The notes under the pieces: generated by a model | Told to the model about the DNA's origin: nothing | What the model saw: only the letters and a program-made list of their open reading frames with translations | The model's database searches: none | Position numbers and translations under genes: made by a program | Shown here: piece after piece, positions 18,694-25,144 of the stretch | Numbering within the stretch: position 1 is the stretch's first letter | Layout of the letters: each line of letters begins with the position of its first letter | Assembly (NCBI GenBank): GCA_031264755.1 | Contig: JAISDO010000015.1 | Coordinates: forward strand, 1 to 64,000 | Direction of reading: 5' to 3' | DNA: 64,000 nt | Source: Clostridiales bacterium | Lineage (GTDB): Bacteria; Bacillota_A; Clostridia; Christensenellales; Pumilibacteraceae

Positions 18694-19710
18694 ATGATTC
18701 CCAGTATTATTATAGATGTCAATGGTGGAGACAACTCGCCAAATGCATTAGTTGAAGGTGCAGTTTTGTCGTTGCACAACAAGGGGTTTGAAGTTGTGCT
18801 GTTGGGTGGGCAACAAGCAATTGAGCGAGAATTGTCCAAATATATATATGCCAAAGAACGTCTGCATATAGTTGATGCTATTGATATAGTGTACAACACC
18901 GACAAGCCTACTGATGTTGTACGAGCCAAAAAAGATAGTTCTATGATCAAGGGATTGACTATGCTTAGGGATACCAATAGTTGTATAGGTATGGTTAGTG
19001 TGGGCAATACCGGTGCGTATCTTGCGGGGGGAACTTTTGTAGTTGGTAGATTGCAAGGTGTGTTGAGACCATCGTTGTCTGCACTTGTACCTACTATAGG
19101 AGGGCGCAAGGTCTGTATATGTGATGCTGGGGCTAATGTGGATAGCAAGCCAGAGTACATCAATCAATATGCTATATTGGCTTCTTGCTATGTGAGAGCC
19201 TTTGTTGATATTGATAATCCAAGGGTAGGATTGCTCAACAATGGTGTAGAAGAGACCAAAGGTAATGATACGCTCAAGCTTGCTCACAAGCTACTTAGTG
19301 ACAATCAACATATCAATTTTGTGGGCAATATAGAGGCTAGATATGCTCTAGATGATATTGTTGATGTCATAGTTGCCGATGGTCTTTTGGGCAATGTGTT
19401 GCTCAAGAGTATAGAAGGTACAGCAATATCTATGTTTAAGATGCTTAAGAAGAATATAATGCAAAGTGGTATAAGTGGCAAGATTGGGGCCTTGTTACTC
19501 AAAAAGGCTTTTGGCAAGTTGAGAAGACATATGGACTATCAATCCGTAGGTGGAGCTCCACTATTGGGTCTCAACAAGATTGTCCTAAAGGCTCACGGTA
19601 GTAGTCAAGCTGTATCCATAGCCCAAAGTGTGTGGGATATCAAGAAGATGCATGACGAACATATGATAGACAATATTAAGGAGTTGATTGCACATGAAAG
19701 ATCAAAGTGA
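18694..19710 (+). CDS. plsX: Phosphate acyltransferase PlsX
   Basis: The 338-residue enzyme makes acyl-phosphate from acyl-ACP for the PlsY step of phospholipid synthesis. The family signatures are MIPSIIIDVNGGDNSP at the N-terminus, VSVGNTGAYLAGGTFVVGRL in the middle, CDAGANVD, LLNNGVEETKGNDTLK, and PLLGLNKIVLKAHGSS near the C-terminus. The first residues of the mature enzyme usually read DAMGGD; here it is DVNGGD. ATG 18694 is preferred over the adjacent TTG. The ribosome site is embedded in nine consecutive G. It overlaps rnc by 17 bases. Confidence 0.95.
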   Translation: MIPSIIIDVNGGDNSPNALVEGAVLSLHNKGFEVVLLGGQQAIERELSKYIYAKERLHIVDAIDIVYNTDKPTDVVRAKKDSSMIKGLTMLRDTNSCIGMVSVGNTGAYLAGGTFVVGRLQGVLRPSLSALVPTIGGRKVCICDAGANVDSKPEYINQYAILASCYVRAFVDIDNPRVGLLNNGVEETKGNDTLKLAHKLLSDNQHINFVGNIEARYALDDIVDVIVADGLLGNVLLKSIEGTAISMFKMLKKNIMQSGISGKIGALLLKKAFGKLRRHMDYQSVGGAPLLGLNKIVLKAHGSSQAVSIAQSVWDIKKMHDEHMIDNIKELIAHERSK

Positions 19711-20149
19711 TATCGTATTGATACAAGACAGAATAGGTTATATATTTGGTGATGTACAATTGTTGAGGACAGCATTTGTTCAACCGTCATATGCTCACGA
19801 CAACGATATAGATAGTTATGATAGGCTAGAGCACCTAGGAGATAGTGTACTAGGATTGTGTACTACCAAATATCTATACAATGAGCACAAACAAGACAAG
19901 GTGGACAATTTGACAGAAAGACGCAAGGAGATAGTATCCAACAAGTCATTGGCTATTGTGTTTGACAAGCTTGCACTAGGACAGTTTGCTCAATTGTCAA
20001 AGAATCAGCAACTCAATGATACTATCAAGTCTGATATTGTAGAGGCATTGATAGGGGCTATATATTTGGATAGTCAACAACAGCATGATACTAGGTTGGT
20101 GTATGATTGGATAGTCAACAATGTTATAACTGTTGAGCTCTTGCCGTAA
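19694..20149 (+). CDS. rnc: Ribonuclease III lacking the dsRNA-binding domain
   Basis: The 151-residue protein contains a complete RNase III catalytic domain. The signature DRLEHLGDSVLGL gives the E...D metal residues, ERRKEIVSN follows, and KSDIVEALIGAIYLD supplies the second D...E pair. The protein stops right after this domain, while typical RNase III (about 230 residues) continues with a dsRBD; no dsRBD is seen in any frame downstream. The signature is of true RNase III, not Mini-III. The start ATG has AAGGAG nine bases upstream, inside plsX, so the two genes are co-translated. The usual smc-ftsY genes do not follow. Confidence 0.85.
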   Translation: MKDQSDIVLIQDRIGYIFGDVQLLRTAFVQPSYAHDNDIDSYDRLEHLGDSVLGLCTTKYLYNEHKQDKVDNLTERRKEIVSNKSLAIVFDKLALGQFAQLSKNQQLNDTIKSDIVEALIGAIYLDSQQQHDTRLVYDWIVNNVITVELLP

Positions 20150-20300
20150 TACGTGAGTTGTGCTAAACGATGACTTTACCAAAAAACTGAGTGTGACTTC
20201 TTTTAAGTGAGTTGATTTGTGTTGTGTGAAGAGGTTGATAGCAATTTTGGGTCTTAATTGTCGTATACATCTTGTATATTAGTGCCAAACTAACATTGAT

Positions 20301-20672
20301 ATGTATAAGATGTTTATGGATTTTGGCATTGTATTTGTTGTGGGTGGAGCGGTATGTAGTGTTGCTCAATTGTTGATTGTATACACCAAGTTGACACCTG
20401 CTAGGATATTGATAATATTTATGATTGGTGGCATGATACTACAAGTATTTGGATTGTATCAACCTATCTATCAAGTCGCTAAGGCGGGTATAAGTGTGCC
20501 TATTGTAGGATTTGGAGCAGCATTGGTCAAAGGTAGTATAGAATATACCGAACAATATGGGATAATGGGTGCTTTTGCTGGTGGGTTGGTTAAGACGGCG
20601 TTTGGTGTAGGATTGGCAGTAGTCGCTAGTTATCTAGTAGCATTATGTCTAAGGTCACGGACCAAGTACTAA
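20301..20672 (+). CDS. spoVAE: Stage V sporulation protein AE (SpoVAE)
   Basis: The 123-residue membrane protein has four hydrophobic segments and the SpoVAE pattern: FVVGGAVCSVAQLLI, TPARILIIFMIGG, FGLYQPI, GISVPIVGFGAALVKG, and GAFAGGLVKTAFGV. In Bacillus and Clostridia it belongs to the SpoVA channel, which moves Ca-dipicolinate into the forespore and out at germination. The partners spoVAC and spoVAD are not in this window, so the gene stands alone here. It supports endospore formation together with dpaA/dpaB. No clear ribosome site precedes the ATG. Confidence 0.9.
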   Translation: MYKMFMDFGIVFVVGGAVCSVAQLLIVYTKLTPARILIIFMIGGMILQVFGLYQPIYQVAKAGISVPIVGFGAALVKGSIEYTEQYGIMGAFAGGLVKTAFGVGLAVVASYLVALCLRSRTKY

Positions 20673-20708
20673 GCGAATGCACAAATATATGACAAGGTTT
20701 GTTGTAAT

Positions 20709-20737
20709 TTGACATTAGGCTATTAATGTGATACAAT
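20709..20737 (+). promoter_or_regulatory. Promoter of rnpB
   Basis: TTGACA 20709-20714, 17-base spacer, TACAAT 20732-20737. The predicted start at about 20745 agrees with the 5' end of P1. Confidence 0.75.
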
Positions 20738-20745
20738 CTCAGTCT

Positions 20746-21078
20746 AAGATGGTCATATGGTTGCGTGGCATCAAGTCACGAGGAAAGTCCGAGCACCGTA
20801 CGACAAGGTGCTAGTTAATTGCTAGTGGAGGCGACTCTAAGGAAAGTGCAACAGAAAATTACCGCTATGCAATGTTATATTGTGTAGTAAGGGTGAAAAG
20901 GCAGTGTAAGAGACTACCACTGTCTAGGTGACTAGACAGGTTATGCAAACCCCACTTGGTGCAAGATGTGAGACATACAAGTTGTCAGCTTTGTCTCCTA
21001 TATCGCTTGAGCATACTGGCGACAGTATGCCTAGATAGATAACCATACAATACAGAACTCGGCTTATAGATCATGCTT
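20746..21078 (+). ncRNA. rnpB: RNase P RNA (bacterial class A)
   Basis: The catalytic RNA of RNase P, which matures tRNA 5' ends. Conserved blocks are in order: GAGGAAAGTCCGAGC (CR-I region), AGGGTGAAAAGG, AGAGACTACC, CAAACCCCACTTGGTGCAA, AGATAGATAACC, and ACAGAACTCGGCTTATAG (CR-V). P1 forms between 20746-20754 and 21069-21078 with one bulge. The overall plan is ancestral type A rather than the type B of Bacillus. Confidence 0.95.
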
Positions 21079-21082
21079 TGGC

Positions 21083-21109
21083 AAAACACTCTTTGTAGAG
21101 TGTTTTTTG
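21083..21109 (+). terminator. Intrinsic terminator of rnpB
   Basis: AAAACACTCT, a TTGT loop and AGAGTGTTTT followed by more T: a classical rho-independent terminator. Confidence 0.85.
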
Positions 21110-21451
21110 CTGCAATCAAACTTGTGATTGCGTCCCTAATAATCAAGCAAGAATTAGTCATACAATGATATATACATTATCATATCAACAGAGCAGCCCA
21201 AAAAATAATTATAAATAAAAGCAATAAAGTTATGCAAGATTTGTTGACAAATATACAGGGATACAATATAATATACACTATCATTAGAGCTAGTTTTATA
21301 CTAGCATAAAAACAATCTTAGAAAATATATATTGTGGTATAGTGGTGTACAACATTGTACTGTAGTATGTGTAGAGTATGAGATTGGATAAGTGTAGAGG
21401 CGTAGGCTATCCTAGTGAAATATACAAACATATATTTGTTAGGAGGACTTG
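21110..21451 (+). other. Intergenic region holding conserved element copy 1
   Basis: This 342-base gap between rnpB and an unknown two-gene module contains the first copy of a dispersed promoter-hairpin element (21181-21345). A small GTACA-ACAT-TGTAC hairpin then follows, and the AGGAGG ribosome site of the next gene lies at 21441-21446. Confidence 0.6.
21181..21345 (+). repeat. Dispersed promoter-plus-hairpin element, copy 1
   Basis: It is about three-quarters identical by eye to 49706-49866 over its whole length. It contains TTGACA 21244-21249, a 17-base spacer and TATAAT 21267-21272. A predicted transcript then begins near 21279 with a hairpin GCTAG-TTTTATA-CTAGC (21289-21305), followed by the conserved ATAAAAACAATCTT. 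The hairpin sequence differs between copies but its pairing is kept. Confidence 0.7.
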
Positions 21452-22078
21452 ATGAAATCAAGCGTAAACACGCCTATGATACATAGAGTAGGCAAAATTA
21501 AGTTGTCTACCATAATGGCATTGGTGGTAATACTGCCAATCGGTGCCTTGATGGTAGCGGTATTGCGTAGCAATACCAATTTGGCAACAAAACAGCCCTT
21601 GCCAGAGCAAAGGTTGTTTTGGAGAGATGAAGCCAATACCAACACAAGAGTATCATTGAGAGATATACAAGATTTGGCGAGTAGCAATAGTGAGTATAGT
21701 GCGAGAACTACTCAAGAAGACTACGAGCTAATGATGTGGGAGATGTTGGTGCAATTGCAAGCTACATACAATAGTGATATGTGGAGAGAGATAGACAGTA
21801 GCAATGCAGTAGACTTTGTCAATTGTCAGAGCGAAGAGTTGCAACATGTGGAGCAAGAATATATAGATAGCATACAAGATAGTTTGGTTGTTAGAAATGA
21901 TGGCGAGAATAAGAGTTATACTGAGGCTAGAGGGTATAATAAAGACGGAACTGAGCAGCATGCCTTTGACCTTAACACAGGCAAGCGTAAAAGTGGAATT
22001 TTCTTTTGGCACTATCATCCATTGATTGGAACGCCAAATACTAGTCATGCACACTCATGGTTTGGAGCTGCCATATGA
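21452..22078 (+). CDS. Unknown secreted or anchored protein with His-rich C-terminal motif
   Basis: I do not recognise a family. The 208-residue product has one hydrophobic segment (about residues 18-37) with a basic N-terminus, which suggests export or a type II anchor. The C-terminal 60 residues read EARGYNKDGTEQHAFDLNTG, then WHYHPLIGTPNTSHAHSWFG, a His-dense motif that could bind metal or be catalytic. Its stop overlaps the next start (ATGA), and the AGGAGG ribosome site is strong. A short exported effector-like protein plus an overlapping cytosolic gene recalls toxin-immunity pairs, but no homology is seen. Confidence 0.6.
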   Translation: MKSSVNTPMIHRVGKIKLSTIMALVVILPIGALMVAVLRSNTNLATKQPLPEQRLFWRDEANTNTRVSLRDIQDLASSNSEYSARTTQEDYELMMWEMLVQLQATYNSDMWREIDSSNAVDFVNCQSEELQHVEQEYIDSIQDSLVVRNDGENKSYTEARGYNKDGTEQHAFDLNTGKRKSGIFFWHYHPLIGTPNTSHAHSWFGAAI

Positions 22079-22863
22079 TTTCAGATTTTGAATCTAATGA
22101 CATAGATCCTCTATCTGTATTAAAATACTCAGAAGACGACGGGTATGGTTTGGGCACAACTTGGCTAATAATGTTGTCTACCAAGCCAATGCCCAAGTTC
22201 AAGAATTTGATTGCTGTATGCGATTTGGACGATATACAACATATGCCAAAAGAACCTGTAGATGACGCTGACTATGTTATATATGACTACATGGAGTGGA
22301 TAGAATACTACAACAATAGATACAATGCAGCAAAGTATGCAGTATCTCAAGAACAAGAGCTTGAGATGCTTAGATATGGTCCAACAGTTAGGCACGTCCC
22401 ACCCAAATTGACAGAGCAAGACAAGCCAGACGACATGTATCTATACTATATCCATACCAAATACAACCCAACTTATGGTGGTGGACAGACTCATGGGTTG
22501 GATAGAGATGCTGCTATTGATTTGATGAGATATCTCAAACGCAACTTGTCAAAGCACCACGGTGTATTCTTGATAAAAATTGGAGATTATCTAACAATAG
22601 ATTGGGACAAAGGCAAGTGCAAAAGCTTAACTTTTGAAAAATACTCCAAGTCAAGTATAGCTCCTAATAGAGTTGACTTTGATACTTATGTTAGGAATGC
22701 TCATAGAGAGATTGTCAATCTCAGGTATTGCAATATTGAAAAAGACAGTGATATTAGTGATATAGATATAGATAAATTTTGTAATAGTGTTTTTATCATG
22801 GGGTATGGTAGTTACGATATCAAGGATAGACGTATAACTATTGTAGTCAATAGACAACAATAG
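22075..22863 (+). CDS. Unknown cytosolic partner of the preceding secreted protein
   Basis: The 262-residue acidic, soluble protein is coupled by a four-base ATGA overlap to the upstream gene, so the two are surely co-expressed. No signal, membrane segment or known motif is seen. Segments such as YNPTYGGGQTHGLDRDAAID and IDWDKGKCKSL are conserved-looking but unassigned. By position it could be an immunity or chaperone protein, an inference only. A perfect 19 bp hairpin (22934-22977) closes the unit. Confidence 0.6.
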   Translation: MISDFESNDIDPLSVLKYSEDDGYGLGTTWLIMLSTKPMPKFKNLIAVCDLDDIQHMPKEPVDDADYVIYDYMEWIEYYNNRYNAAKYAVSQEQELEMLRYGPTVRHVPPKLTEQDKPDDMYLYYIHTKYNPTYGGGQTHGLDRDAAIDLMRYLKRNLSKHHGVFLIKIGDYLTIDWDKGKCKSLTFEKYSKSSIAPNRVDFDTYVRNAHREIVNLRYCNIEKDSDISDIDIDKFCNSVFIMGYGSYDIKDRRITIVVNRQQ

Positions 22864-22933
22864 TCAAAAACTGTACATCGTCCCTCGTCTATATTGAGTG
22901 CTACAGAGTGACAATTGATACAGTTGCTACAAC

Positions 22934-22977
22934 ACATAGCCCCTAGATGATTGTCTTCAATCATCTAGGGGCTATGT
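22934..22977. terminator. Perfect 19 bp hairpin without T-run
   Basis: The arms 22934-22952 and 22959-22977 are fully complementary, with a 6-base loop. CTAATATA follows, not a T-run. It ends the two-gene module and lies before the recX promoter. Confidence 0.65.
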
Positions 22978-23028
22978 CTAATATATAATTAGGTATGGTT
23001 GTACAATAGAGAATATTGTTGGCATGTT

Positions 23029-23056
23029 TTGACATTTTGTACTTTGTGTGTATAAT
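23029..23056 (+). promoter_or_regulatory. Promoter of recX, predicted leaderless
   Basis: TTGACA 23029-23034, a 16-base spacer, TATAAT 23051-23056. The recX ATG is eight bases further on with no ribosome site. Confidence 0.7.
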
Positions 23057-23064
23057 TATGGTAT

Positions 23065-23664
23065 ATGCCTATTATCACGGATATTGCAATACAACAACGT
23101 AACAAAAAACGTGTCAATATATCTATAGATGGGAGCTTTGTGTGTGGACTTGAGAGCATAACAGTGCTCAAATACAATCTACAAGTAGGACAAGATATAG
23201 AGATAGAGTATTTGGCAGAGTTGCAACTAGATAGTGACAAGCATACAGCATTTGACAAAGCAGTCAAATATCTATCCATACGATTGCGTAGTGAACTAGA
23301 GATGAGACAATACTTGCGAGATAAGGGATTTTTGCCTTTGACTATAGAGTACTGTATAGCCAAATTGTGTGAGTACAAGTATATTGACGACGAGGCTTTT
23401 GCCAAATGTTACGTAGAGAGCAAGTCTAATAAGAGCGGTATACGCAAGTTAGAGTATGAGTTGAGGCAGCTGGGTGTAGATCAATCCACAATATCTGAGT
23501 GTCTTGCTCAAGTGGACGCTAAAGAACCATTGACCAAGCTTGTACGCAAGATGTACAAAGGTGATAGACGCAAAATCATAGATTATTGTCTAAGTCGGGG
23601 TTTTGAATATAGTGATATCAAGAGCGTGGTAGAAGACTGTATTGTTATGGATACGTTTGAGTAG
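23065..23664 (+). CDS. recX: RecA regulatory protein RecX
   Basis: The 199-residue protein has the RecX tandem three-helix repeats. They include AVKYLSIRLRSELEMRQYLRDKGF, then IDDEAFAKCYVESKSNKSGIRKLEYELRQLGV, and a final KIIDYCLSRGFEYSDI repeat. RecX binds RecA filaments and limits or modulates recombination. recA itself is not in the window. The gene lies 12 bases before acpS and probably drives it. Its own start has no Shine-Dalgarno and sits right behind a consensus promoter, hence a leaderless mRNA is predicted. Confidence 0.92.
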   Translation: MPIITDIAIQQRNKKRVNISIDGSFVCGLESITVLKYNLQVGQDIEIEYLAELQLDSDKHTAFDKAVKYLSIRLRSELEMRQYLRDKGFLPLTIEYCIAKLCEYKYIDDEAFAKCYVESKSNKSGIRKLEYELRQLGVDQSTISECLAQVDAKEPLTKLVRKMYKGDRRKIIDYCLSRGFEYSDIKSVVEDCIVMDTFE

Positions 23665-23676
23665 GGTGTTGTATTT

Positions 23677-24027
23677 GTGATAGGGATAGATATATTAGAT
23701 ATAGATAGAGTAGACAAGTTGATTAGTCAACCATATTTTGATAGACGCAAGATCTTCAATGATTGTGAATGGGCGTACTATGTCAACAATGGTTGCAATA
23801 TATCTACATTGGCAGGATTATGGTGTGCCAAAGAGAGTTTTGGAAAGGCACTAGGCTGTGGTATTGTAGGATTTGGGTTGTGTGATGTGTGTGTATTGCA
23901 TACGCAATTGGGACAACCATACATAGAGACCTACAACAATGCGTTGACATTGCTAGGGACAAGGACGCCGTATTTGTCAATTAGTCACACAGATAGTACA
24001 GTGATTGCAGTATGTGTATTGCTCTAG
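23677..24027 (+). CDS. acpS: Holo-[acyl-carrier-protein] synthase
   Basis: The 116-residue enzyme transfers 4'-phosphopantetheine from CoA to acyl carrier protein. The signature begins IGIDILDIDRV (magnesium-binding Asp), followed by LAGLWCAKESFGKALG with the catalytic-site Glu and Lys, and ends LSISHTDSTVIAVCV. The start is GTG 12 bases after recX. The acpS-then-mazEF-like order recalls Bacillus subtilis acpS-ydcC-alr-ndoAI-ndoA with the middle genes missing. Confidence 0.94.
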   Translation: MIGIDILDIDRVDKLISQPYFDRRKIFNDCEWAYYVNNGCNISTLAGLWCAKESFGKALGCGIVGFGLCDVCVLHTQLGQPYIETYNNALTLLGTRTPYLSISHTDSTVIAVCVLL

Positions 24028-24085
24028 ATGTGGTATTGTTGATATATTATATGCTAATACTACTAATATCCAAATTGTACAGACA

Positions 24086-24115
24086 TTCAAAAATAAATTG
24101 TCAAGGTAGTATAAT
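24086..24115 (+). promoter_or_regulatory. Promoter of the antitoxin-like gene
   Basis: TTCAAA 24086-24091, an 18-base spacer, TATAAT 24110-24115, followed by an AAGGGAG ribosome site. Confidence 0.5.
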
Positions 24116-24139
24116 TTGTACAAAAAAGGGAGATAAATC

Positions 24140-24337
24140 ATGGGTAAGTATCAAGTGGATATATCTAGCACTCAACAAGAGATAGCTCTACGCAAAGCCA
24201 ATAGTCTAGGATTGGATGTGCAAGATTATATTGTACAAATTGTTCACAATCATTTGGATGCATTGCATAGTATGAAAGAAGAAGATTTTGAAAGAGCCTA
24301 TTCGGATAGCAAGTATTTGGAGATAAGCGATTTTTAG
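24140..24337 (+). CDS. Small antitoxin-like protein (possible MazE/NdoAI counterpart)
   Basis: The 65-residue protein begins with a short strand, then RKANSLGLDVQDYIVQIVHNHLD, which fits a ribbon-helix-helix fold. An acidic tail (EEDFERAYSDSKYLEISDF) of the kind that blocks a toxin follows. It lies 160 bases upstream of mazF, a wider gap than in typical antitoxin-toxin pairs. It has its own promoter and a good ribosome site. Assignment as the MazF antitoxin is from context and shape; sequence similarity to NdoAI is weak. Confidence 0.6.
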   Translation: MGKYQVDISSTQQEIALRKANSLGLDVQDYIVQIVHNHLDALHSMKEEDFERAYSDSKYLEISDF

Positions 24338-24498
24338 GGTTGATGCAATTGTATATGATTGCAATACTCGTATAGTATATACAATCTTGCAAGATACAAG
24401 TGTCACAAAAACCTATTGTGGATTGCTATTAAAGGGTCTTTGGTGAAAAAATATTTGGTGAATTAATCTTGAGCAGCTAAATATTGATGGAGAGTGAG

Positions 24499-24855
24499 TT
24501 GAAAAATTTGAATGACGAAATACTGAGGGGCGAAATATATTATGCAGATTTGAGTCCTGTTTTTGGTAGCGAGCAAGGTGGAATGCGTCCCGTATTGGTA
24601 GTGCAGAACAACATTGGCAACAAGTTTTCGCCTACTATTATAGTTTGTGCTATCACTAGTCAGTTGACCAAGGCAAGATTACCTACTCATATAGAAATAG
24701 CCGAAGGGCAGTTTGGATTGCCAAAAGATAGCGTGGTGTTGTTGGAGCAAATACGTACAGTAGACAAAAGACGCCTCAAAGACAAGGTTGGTTGTCTGGA
24801 TCAAATTTACTTAAACAAGGTAGACAAAGCATTGATTGTCTCTTTGGGTCTATAA
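24499..24855 (+). CDS. mazF: MazF/NdoA endoribonuclease toxin
   Basis: The 118-residue toxin matches the PemK/MazF family: RGEIYYADLSPVFGSEQGGMRPVLVVQNNIGN at the start, then CAITSQLTKARLPTHIEI and LLEQIRTVDKRRL, containing the catalytic Arg and Thr/Ser region. NdoA cuts single-stranded mRNA at short motifs. I chose TTG 24499, six bases after GGAG; ATG 24487 in the same frame has a weaker site. A terminator (24897-24928) follows. Confidence 0.93.
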   Translation: MKNLNDEILRGEIYYADLSPVFGSEQGGMRPVLVVQNNIGNKFSPTIIVCAITSQLTKARLPTHIEIAEGQFGLPKDSVVLLEQIRTVDKRRLKDKVGCLDQIYLNKVDKALIVSLGL

Positions 24856-25144
24856 TCTAACTACAAAAACATTATAATTGATAGATTACATTATTGCACT
24901 ACAGACAATTGAAGGTTGTAGTGTTTTTGTCAAATAATGTATTGGGTTGGATATGAAGATAGATGGATTTTGGTATTTTGATCTATCTGTAGTGTGATTG
25001 TTGACAATGTTACAATAGTTTGTAAATACTTATTTTAAGTATTTGATATAGTTGTTTTAATTGCAATTAATCAAACATTAGTGTTGATATATTGTTTGAT
25101 TTGAGTATATTTGCTTTTTGTCTTCAATGTAGTACAATTGGACT
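24856..25144 (+). terminator. mazF terminator and upstream region of the GLUG lipoprotein
   Basis: CACTACA (24897-24903) pairs with TGTAGTG (24917-24923), followed by five T, a likely terminator. Next is an AT-rich stretch with no frame. The gap ends with a promoter TTGCTT 25111-25116, a 16-base spacer and TACAAT 25133-25138, six bases before the next ATG. Confidence 0.6.

Noticed and set aside
19694..20149. Mini-III (MrnC) instead of RNase III
   Set aside because: The signature LEHLGDSVL is that of true RNase III, and plsX-rnc context agrees.
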